Source: Chloranthus sessilifolius
Lineage: Eukaryota > Streptophyta > Magnoliopsida > Chloranthales > Chloranthaceae
Length of the DNA: 64,000 nt
Assembly (NCBI GenBank): GCA_021018995.1
Contig: CM037596.1
Span: 88,977,184 to 89,041,183, forward strand
Direction of reading: 5' to 3'
Below are positions 56,113 through 64,000 of the stretch, piece after piece. The notes beneath the pieces are model-generated. The model saw only the letters and a list, made by a program, of their open reading frames with translations, did no database searches and was not told the origin of the DNA. How positions within the stretch are numbered: position 1 is the first letter of the stretch; every line of letters starts with the position of its first letter. The translations under genes and the position numbers were made by a program.

Positions 56113-57109
56113 GTCTATAGACCCAAATAATCCAAAAGTAACAAATACAGAGCCCCAAAATATAAGACAAGTACCCTAACTAGGGAAAGTACTCTTCAAT
56201 TGGTATGTCAGTATCCTCCTCCTCAGCCTCAGGCTGATAGTCAAGATCGCACTCTATGCCTGGAACCCTAGCCTCAGAACCTATGATATAAAATCAGTGG
56301 TGTGCTAACCATCTAAGCTTAATAGAAGAAACTCAATTAAATTACATCTAGACTGTAAAACATGGTTTGTAGAATATATCTCATAACATAAGGTCAAGAA
56401 TAGAGAATACAAACATAAATAATCAGATGACAGATGCAGAGTTTTAAAGGACAGAATAGATGTAGAATGTCAGAAAGCAGATTTTATTCTCAGATTTTTC
56501 AGATGCTATGCATACAGTATTTAATGACTTCAATTCTATACTTAAATAACTCCCGTGAATATAGCACGTGGTAGCTAGATGTTTGTTGATGAGTAACCCC
56601 AACCATCGTCGTTCAATGAACAATTATAAGAATTTGCAATAAGCCTCTTCAAAGGAGAACAACTTGTGCCTGAGGGATTACAAATCAGATACATGGATAT
56701 CCCGCCGTGTCGGTCGTGGATATCCTGCCAAATCAGGGGAATTCATCACGTGAATTTTAAATCAAATGCATATCACATAACATCGAGAATCAGATAGCAG
56801 ATATCAAATAACAGGAATCAGAGCTGAAAGAACTTTTATTGATATACAAGACATGCTTTTTAAAATAGAAATCATAACATATATCAGAATACAGATGTTA
56901 TGAGACCATGTAGTCAGAATCAGATACAATTTAAGTTGAATTTTTCCTACCTTAACTCAAGTCTTTCTAAGCAAATCCAAAGCTTTTTAAAGCGTCTCGA
57001 TTTTAACCTAGACCATACGTACAATGTAATAAGTGTCAGAGGTGTCAGAATACCAATTGGTACACTGTCCAGTAGTGTCTTTCTCATAAAACCAAATAGG
57101 CAAAACAGG

Positions 57110-57800
57110 GGAATTCGATCGATCATTTCCCTATTTGATCGATTGGATTCACTATTCGATCGATCATTCACTTCATTTGATCAATCGGATCTCATAAACC
57201 AAAATAGACTAAACAGAGGAATTCGATCGATCATTTCCCTAGTTGATTGATCAAATTCACTATTCGATTGATCATTCACTTCATTTGATCGATCGGATCC
57301 CATAAACCAACATAGACTGAACAGAGGAATTCGATCGATCATTTCCCTATTTGATCGATCAGATTATCAATTTGATCGATCATTTCCATAGTTTGATCGA
57401 TCATTTCCATATTTTGATCAATCGGATCCCAAAAATTTACATATACAGAACATGGGAATTCGATCGATCAACTTCCTCATTTGATCGATCGGATTTCAAA
57501 GTTAAAATTCTAAAATTTTAGACCTCCTCTTCAATAAGGTATTCATACAATTTGGTCGATCATTTTCCCAAAATGATCGATCAATTTCACAATTCGATCA
57601 ATCAATTTCTTACTTGATTGATTAGTTCTTCATTTGATTGATCAGTTTATAATTTGATCGATCAGTTCTAAATTTGATCGATCAAATCCCAAATTTGATC
57701 GATCGGATTTATCGGGCATCAACATACAGAAAAATACCCTTATGTTATATAGGGTTCTATATAAGTGGATCGATCAAATCTCAAATTTAATCGATTGAAA
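57110..57800 (-). promoter_or_regulatory. TCGATCGATCA cluster in D LTR
   Basis: About twenty-five copies of GATCGATC or one-base variants, mostly as ATTCGATCGATCATTTCCC or TTTGATCGATCGGATC. On the minus strand this is the first third of the LTR, i.e. U3. No definite TATA box assigned. Confidence 0.6.
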
Positions 57801-58522
57801 ATGACAGTTCCTATCATTAATGCAGTTCATTGATTTTTAACCCTTTCATCCTTAACTCTCTATGATTCTCATCGAATCATACAAGCACAAGCATCTACCT
57901 ATTTATTAGGTCTAAATTACTATAAAAACATAGTAACTCACCTCTTTAATGTTGTCTCCGTGGTTCAAGGCATGCTCGGCTCAAGATGGGTTTCAGATCC
58001 GAAATTTGAGAGCTTGTCAAAATGAACTCTCCAACGAAGAAGTGCAACTCTACGCTAACACACAGATGCGGTTAGCCTTCCCAAATATAATACGCCGTAC
58101 AAATGTCAATTCCTTCACGCTCTGATTCAGAGGATCAATAATCTAGGGTTTCTCTAGCCTTGATTTCGAGGGAGTTATCTAAGACTTGAACTAGCTTGCA
58201 GGTAGAAATTTCAGATCAAAGAAGAGAGATGTAACCTTCCTTCTCTTATAAGCTAACTCAGAAAATATCCTTGATATTTCCATTTTTAATTCTTTTGCTT
58301 CGATGTTGAGCACATACATCATACTCAATATATAGCATTCCACCAAGTGTCTCCTCAAATCTCAAACTTGCGTAACACATGACCTATGGCTTTACATACT
58401 TACAGATTAATAATATTGATACTAATATTATTATTATAAATATTTTAAATTTGTCTCGATTTTCATGCCAGGCACATATACCAAAGCAACCTGATCTATC
58501 TCAGAATATTAGGGTCATTACA

Positions 58523-58540
58523 TTATCCCCCGCTTAGGAA
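58523..58540 (-). other. Polypurine tract of D
   Basis: On the minus strand CCTAAGCGGGGGATAA lies directly before the LTR TG. Confidence 0.7.
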
Positions 58541-59040
58541 TTTTTGTCCTAAAAAATGTAAGATATACTTAGACAAGTCTACGGTGAGCCCTAATCCTAA
58601 CAATCTCTCAGAACTAAACATAAACAAAATTGTCCTAACTGTATAGAGTGGGTCACAGTGTAATAGACTTCGCTAAGCACGCTTGTGAAGGGTCGGGATC
58701 CGTAGTAACTTGGATGTACTGTGTGTGGCATCCCATAATGCCATAGAGGATTGCATCCGTTCATGGATGCATACCGTCCCAAGTGTCATGTGCTCAGAAG
58801 AACACCCCACCGTAACTCAAATGACCACACACACAGATCATACATACAGACAATTAACAAAATTCACTCAAAGGGTGTAGACAGAAACTGAATACAGAGT
58901 GTATAGAGTCCAGAGTATGCAAAACAGATATTGAATATAGCAGGCAAAGCCAGTCAAAAATCAATTCATGCAGAAAGCATTCATGAACGAAAATCAAAAT
59001 TTAAATATGGAATTAGAAGTATATGCATATAATTATAAAA
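58541..59040 (-). other. D 3' non-coding region
   Basis: Between the polypurine tract and the coding fragment. No ORF or domain recognised. Confidence 0.45.
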
Positions 59041-59375
59041 TTAAATAAAAGAGTGATTGATTACCTACTGGTGGAGCAGATGGTCCAGGCTCTGTAGGTG
59101 CAGGTCTACTGGGTCTGGGTGGCTCGGTGCAGTAGTCACATGGATCAACGACATGTAGGCGAGTGTGACCGATTATGGGGGTAATAGTGGTAGAGTATGC
59201 ATGCTACATCCAAAGAGATAGCATCCCCTCATGCAAGTCTAACTGTTGATGCACCTGACGGTGGAACTCTTGCATCGCATCTATCCGCGCATGAACCTGG
59301 CTATTGCCTTCATTGATCGCGGTGAACACACTTTCAAGGGCAGTGGTGGAGGACTCAGAACGTCGAGATGTGCTA
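59041..59375 (-). pseudogene. Coding-like fragment fused after truncated D RT
   Basis: On the minus strand the sequence just after the RT break reads [37 protein letters not shown] and, after a stop, a Pro-rich tail (PPRPSRPAPTEPGPSAPPVG). This is not chromovirus pol. The amphipathic middle looks like a coiled coil, possibly from an extra ORF of another element. Origin not identified. Confidence 0.4.
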
Positions 59376-60060
59376 GCACGTGTTCCTCTCTTGTTTTTGA
59401 ATAGATGAGGATATCATTAACAAAAACTACCACTGATTTATCGAGGTGTGGCTTAAATACCCGGTTCATCAAGTCCATGAATAATGTGGGTGCATTTGTT
59501 AGCCCAAATGGCATAACTAGGAACTCATAATGGCCATACCTTGTGCGGAATGTGGTCTTGGAGATGTCGTCCACCTTAATCTTAAGTTGATGGTAGCCCG
59601 ATCTTAGATCAATCTTTGAGAAGAACCTTGCGCCCTACAGCTGATCAAACAGGCCGTCAATCTGTGAAAGTGGGTAACGATTCTTAATCATCATCTTGTT
59701 TAGCTGGCGATAATTGATGCATAGTCGCATCGAACCATCCTTCTTCTTCACAAATAATACTGGAGCTCCCCAAGGAGACACACTTGGTCTAATAAAACCT
59801 TTGTCCAACAGCTCATAAAGTTGATCCTTCAGTTCCTTTAACTCAGCAGGCGCCATTCTGTACGGAGCCTTTGACAATGGCTCAGTATTCGACGCTAACT
59901 CGATTATGAACTCGATCTCCTGATCAGGTGGCAATCCAGGTAATTCCTCAGGGAAAACATTTGGATATTCACATGCAACTGTGATAAGAGCGATGTCTCT
60001 TTTCTTCTCCTGATGATCTTGCAAGTAACCAAGATATCCGCAGCATCCATTCTTCATCAT
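59376..60060 (-). pseudogene. RT: D reverse transcriptase, truncated
   Basis: Minus strand: [71 protein letters not shown], then TAG at 59635-59637 where the family has Gln, and [14 protein letters not shown]. The catalytic box reads FVNDILIYS with Asn (codon 59416-59418) for the first Asp. It stops after [11 protein letters not shown]; thumb, RNase H and integrase are missing. Confidence 0.8.
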
Positions 60061-60109
60061 ACGCTCTACTCGGATAGCTGAAATAAACGGTGCGACTTTG
60101 GATTTAATT

Positions 60110-60645
60110 CCACAAAATCAAAACGACTTTCTCTTTGGAGGTCGAAAAGTCACAATCTTTCAAAGACAATTCACTCTTGCATGGTATGTTGACAGCCAAT
60201 CCATTCCCAGGATAACGTCAAACCCTTCCATACTCAATGTAATCATATTGGTCATTATTTTGTGATCCTCAATCATCATGATAACTGATTGACATACTAT
60301 ATATGTGCTTACCGAGCTTCTCATAGGGACTGGTATAGCTAATATAAAATCAAGGGTTTTGGGAATAATGCCCAACTTCTCAAAAAATTGAGGAGTGATA
60401 AATGAGTGACTAGACCCGAGATTTATCAATACATGTGCATCTGCTTGACTCACGTCGCCTTTACGACGCATGACAAGGGTACCTTTTATTTATATATTAA
60501 AACACAACAGGTTAAGTGTACTGCAGTCACTAATATCTCTATGTATAAAATTATCAAAAATATGTTATCTTATATGAATATCAATGAATCAATTTAACTC
60601 TCAAAGCGTAATGATACCTTGAATGACGTCATTTGATGTCAGGGC
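60110..60645 (-). pseudogene. pro: D protease, interrupted by intron-like segment
   Basis: Minus strand: TSNDVIQ, then an intervening 135 bp, then GTLVMRRKGDVSQADAHVL and the active-site loop INLGSSHSF with Asn (codon 60421-60423) in place of the catalytic Asp, then VILGMDWLSTYHARVNC. Joined across the insert the frame is uninterrupted. Confidence 0.7.
60483..60617 (-). other. Intron-like 135-bp insert in D protease
   Basis: On the minus strand it starts GTATCATTACG and ends AATAAAAG, between CAAG and GTACCC. It is AT-rich with stops in all relevant frames. Excision at GT...AG restores DVIQGTLVM. The flanks also share AAGGTA, so an insertion with target duplication is an alternative. Confidence 0.45.
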
Positions 60646-61890
60646 ACTAGTTGTTATGACAGCATATGATCAACCTCGAACAATAGGTCGAGAAGATCTC
60701 TGAGTGGATACCGATCCAATCCTCTCCTTACTCTCCTTACTCTCCTCAGGACAATTCCTAACCATGTGCCACGCCTGAAGTAAGCTCTCATGTCTCTCCT
60801 GCAGTCCTCTGTCTTGTGTGGCTTTCCATACTTTACACATGATGGAGTCAGAGTAAATGAAGAGACCCGAGAAGATCCCTGTGTAATGGAAGCTCCACTA
60901 GCAGAAGAACCAGAAAATCTGAATGGCCTGAATGACACAGGTATGGATGGCCTCTGATAAGAACTTGGTCCTTAAGATACTGCTGGTCAAGAGTGAGTAG
61001 GGTATCTAGGAGGTCTTGAGAATCTAGCCCTCTTGTTTGCCAGATTAGGATCATTAGATTGTCCTTGAAATGACCTCTCCTTGTTTTGCCTATCCCTCCA
61101 TGCATATTGCTTTTGATTCTCTTCTTCTGAAATGAGAGCCTTGGACATAACACCCCCATATGTCTCCAACTCCCACATAGCTACCTCCTTCTATAGGTTT
61201 GGCCTTAGGCTAAGCTGAAATTTCTGAACCCGCATCAACTCAGTGGCTGTGTTGCGGAGCAAATCCTGATAATCTATCAAACTCAACACCATACTCACGC
61301 ACTGTCATAGCACCTTGTTCCAATTTAAAAAATTTGACTTCCCACTGATGTTTCACGATCTTGGGAAAGTACTTATCGTTGAATGCTTCAACGAACTAAA
61401 CCCATGTCCAAGGGGTATTGGGGAATTCTTGTTCACGATGTCTCAATACCGATTTTCACCAAGGTCCGGCCTCACCATCAAGCTTGAAGGTTGCCCAACG
61501 CACCTTCTCGACATCAGTGTATTGAAGCACCTAAAACACTTTCTCCATTTCTTCTATCCAACCCTCAGTTTCAATTGGATCTATTTGACCTAAGAAATTT
61601 GGAGGTCTCATTCTCCTAAACTCGGCAAAACCTCTGGGTTGATAAGGTGGTCTTGCTGCTTATTGATTCATTGCAGCAGTCTGTTGAGCCACGTTTGCAA
61701 CCAAAGCTTCAAGCACTTGCTCCATTCTTCCAGCACCACCTCTTCCTCCTCCCGGTCCTAACAGAACGGCATTTGACATGGTAGCAACTCTTGCTCCACG
61801 TGATGTACCAATGCCCTCGTCAGTTTCTTGTAACAGAACCGTTCTTGGTCCGTCTCTACCTCTACCACATCCTCTGAACCGTGGGGCCAT
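60646..61890 (-). pseudogene. gag: D gag
   Basis: Minus strand from ATG 61890: RGCGRGRDGPRTV, a Gly/Arg-rich start, then NFLGQIDPIETEGWIEEM, EKVRWATFKLDGEAG, EQGAMTVREYGVEFDRLS (about 61245-61330) typical of chromovirus gag. The zinc knuckle near 60820 is CVKYGKPHKTEDC, with the second Cys changed to Tyr. Several stops and frame changes. Confidence 0.7.
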
Positions 61891-61983
61891 ACTGGTCTGT
61901 CATTGTAAAAACAATAACATTGATCAGTACACAGATTATAAAATAATCAAACCTATAGTCCCCGTGGTTTCACCTAATGCCTT

Positions 61984-61996
61984 AGCTCTGATACCA
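61984..61996 (-). other. Primer-binding site of D, initiator Met tRNA
   Basis: On the minus strand TGGTATCAGAGCT, the classical complement to the 3' end of plant initiator tRNA-Met, two bases after the LTR end TTACA. Confidence 0.9.
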
Positions 61997-61998
61997 AC

Positions 61999-62451
61999 TG
62001 TAATAGCCCAAATTTCTGCACTCGGAAACTCGTGCATTAAGGTCCTCGCCACCGACGATCCCAAGAACAAACACACATGTGTCTGCTCATGTAGCGAAAA
62101 TCAGAGAAGACACTATCCAAAGAGGTAGATAGAGTCATTATATAAGGCACTAAAGAAAAAAGAAAACAAAACAATATATATAGGTATAATAAAAGAATAT
62201 ACATCCTCAAAAAGGAGCCAAGAAGAACCACTAGTGATAGACATCCATCACCCAAAACAATGGTTCCTAATAGTGGTTCCTAATAGTGGTTCCTAGAGAA
62301 TGTATAAAACCATAAGTATAGTATTTACAGGAAATAATACAGAACTGAGTGGGTCTCCAGACCCAAATAATCCAAAAGTAATAAATATAGATCTCCAAAA
62401 TACAAGACAAGTACCCTAACTAGGAAAAGTACTCGTCAGCAAGTACGTCAG
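61999..62451 (-). repeat. 5' LTR of D, 3' segment
   Basis: Aligns with 53295-53639 and 56118-56207 of the 3' LTR, then broken at 62452 by B5. The rest of this LTR should lie beyond 64000. Confidence 0.75.
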
Positions 62452-62520
62452 GGTAGACACCCCCATTTTGCCCTCTCAGAATATATAAATCTGTTTGGTC
62501 AACCTCCTTTGACCTCTCAA

Positions 62521-63010
62521 TCCTAATGTGGGACCATATACTGAAACAATAGTATATGACTGGATACAAGCTAAAACAATAGCTCTGTGGCTTAGATCCC
62601 GACATAGGGAGACTATATACTGAAACAATAGTATATAGTCGAAATATAGACTGAAATAATAGTCTTGCATTTTAGGCCCCATGACCCTAACGTGGGAACC
62701 ATGCACTGAAATAATAGTACATGGTTGGACACAGGCTAAAATAATAGCTCTGTGGCTCAGGTTCCAACATAGAGAGACTATATAATGAAACAATAATATA
62801 TAGTCGAAATGCAGACTGAAATAATAATTTGATATTTCAAACCCCCTAACCCTAACGTAGGGACCATATACTAAAATAATAGTACATGGCTGAACACAGG
62901 CAGAAATAATAGCTCTGTGGCTCATATCCTAACGTAGGGAGACTATATACTGAAATAATAGTATATAGTTGGAATGCAGGCTGAAACAATATTCTAGCAT
63001 TTCAGACCCG
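62521..63010 (+). repeat. Three tandem ~166-bp hairpin units in B5 U3
   Basis: Units start near 62521, 62688 and 62852. Each holds four GAAACAAT-type hairpins: CCATATACT/AGTATATGG-like, GGCT/AGCT-like, CTATATACT/AGTATATAG and AGACT/AGTCT. B1 has about one unit, B2 half. Confidence 0.6.
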
Positions 63011-63034
63011 ACCCGAACTCAGATAGCCCCGAAT

Positions 63035-63468
63035 TACGTGCCTAAAACCATTAGTGCAATTCGATCGCATGCCAAACCACACACGTGCAATTAGTCCCCT
63101 TTTCAAACCAGACTTCCTTTCCCAGACCACTTCAAGACTCAATCACACGCCTCACACGAGACGCACGATCGGATTGAGCGCCCCACCACCGATGCGCAAT
63201 TGGCCTATGCTCAGCTTAGTCTTACAGTCCTTGACCTCCAAGCTTCCTCGATCACGCACTTCTAAAGTGATGCTTAATCGAATTGCGCACCCTACACCAA
63301 GCGCATAATTAGTCCTAACATTGTTAGAATTAGGAAACTCGCTGAGCAAGTCAGCCGGTCGCTCACTGAGTCGGTGACCGACTTAAAGTAATTAAGCACC
63401 GGGAGATCGGCGCGCAATCCAGTTAAACGCCTTAAACAGGGCGTTGAATTAGAGAAAAACCTATAAAA
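63035..63468 (+). promoter_or_regulatory. B5 LTR promoter: AATTGCGC cluster and TATA box
   Basis: Variants such as GTGCAATTCGATCGCATGCC, ACGTGCAATTAG, ATGCGCAATTGG, GCGCATAATTAG and GCGCGCAATCC, followed by TATAAAA at 63462-63468. Confidence 0.55.
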
Positions 63469-64000
63469 GATTTTTTTCTAATTCACCCCAAAGGGGAGCA
63501 CAACAAGAGAGAGAACGAATTTTTTTAGGATTCCAAAACCAAAGAACTAGAACGAACACATAGAGGAACCTAGTCATGATTTCGAGATTTAAGCTTCGAA
63601 TTTTTGAGATTCCTCTCCGCAGCCCTGGTCTTAGGTAAAAATCTTAGTTTTAAATTTAGGATTTCTCTTAGTTTCAATTATTAATATTAAATTTTCAGTC
63701 TTAGACCGTAATTTTAATACCTGGTTCTAGTTCTCCGAATTTAGAACCAGTCCTTAATCTGACGGCCTAATTCTCCGACCATAGACTTTAATTTTGTTCT
63801 AAAATCTTAATCTCCAATTATATCATTAATCTTTGGTTCTAGTTCTTAGTTTCTAGAATTAATCCTTAATCATACGGCCTGATTTTCTGATTTCAGACCC
63901 GAACTCAGTCCTTAAAATTTTAAATTCTAGTTTTAATCCGTTAGTTTAATATTTCTAAAACCCCAAATATTAATTTAGTTTTCTATAATCCTAGTTTCAT

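Larger units (their letters stand above)
53295..58522 (-). repeat. 3' LTR of D, interrupted by a solo LTR
   Basis: About 2,750 bp without the insert. On the minus strand it opens TGTAATGACCC at 58522. The low end, near 53295, aligns with 61999 onwards (CGACGATCCC, ACACACATGTGTCTGCTC). The exact low end is uncertain. Confidence 0.75.
53295..62451 (-). mobile_element. Tekay/Del-like chromovirus element D, minus strand, internally deleted
   Basis: Minus-strand order: 5' LTR (61999-62451 and beyond the window), initiator-Met primer site, gag, protease, RT, then a deletion removing RNase H and integrase, a foreign-looking coding fragment, polypurine tract and 3' LTR (53295-58522). Contains a solo LTR and abuts B5. 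The element continues past 64000 on the far side of B5. Confidence 0.8.
62452..64000 (+). repeat. Family-B LTR B5, runs off window
   Basis: Opens GGTAGACACCCCC (first T changed to G). Contains three tandem hairpin units (62521-63010), the AATTGCGC cluster (63035-63440), TATA box TATAAAA (63462-63468) and the TTCTAG stretch (63640-63990). Whether it is solo or belongs to a full element is not visible. Confidence 0.75.

Overview
This window is a stack of nested plant LTR retrotransposons with no recognisable host gene, tRNA or rRNA. The organism is a flowering plant, and the setting suggests heterochromatin. The evidence is Athila-type and Tat-type (dual RNase H) Ty3/gypsy polyproteins, a Tekay/Del-like chromovirus, an initiator-Met primer site, very long LTRs (about 1.5-2.7 kb), and decayed reading frames whose stops mostly sit where a C-to-T or G-to-A transition would make them.

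Layout, left to right. 1-13547 is the 3' part of an Athila-like element (A): gag end, protease, RT, RNase H, integrase, then an extra 3.2-kb ORF behind its own promoter-like block, 3' UTR and 3' LTR. 13548-17710 is the 3' part and LTR of a family I call B (copy B1). 17711-18478 is the 3' UTR and first bases of the LTR of a second Athila-like element (E). That LTR resumes at 48450-49975 because a complete B element (B2, 18479-48444, target duplication ATCAT/ATTAT) sits inside it. B2 carries a complete 16-kb Tat-lineage element (C, 19228-35303, duplication AAAAT/GAAAT) in its 5' LTR and a solo LTR (S1, 44839-46687, duplication CATGG) in its 3' LTR. B2 has a gag and a hexapeptide-repeat ORF but no visible pol, so it looks non-autonomous. 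49976-51127 is a minus-strand LTR (F). 51220-53294 is a third B fragment (B4). From about 53295 to the end lies a minus-strand Tekay-like element (D) with a minus-strand solo LTR (53640-56112, duplication GTCTA) in its 3' LTR and another B LTR (B5, from 62452) in its 5' LTR.

The most unusual theme is non-coding. Nearly every LTR family has its own dense cluster of short CpG-containing palindromes or hairpins, usually upstream of the LTR TATA box: CTCGCGAG in A, AATTGCGC hairpins in B, GGCGCAACTA/TAGTTGCGCC in C, TCGATCGA in D, AAATCGT/ACGATTT in E, CTTTTCGAAAAG in S1, GTCGAC in F. In A, B and C the same motif recurs at a second, internal site; in A that site is a promoter-like block in front of the extra ORF. 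Related LTRs carry different motifs in the same slot, and within B the stems vary while pairing is kept. This resembles, by analogy only, the family-specific motif clusters of plant VANDAL transposons that are bound by self-encoded anti-silencing proteins. All coordinates and alignments were made by eye.
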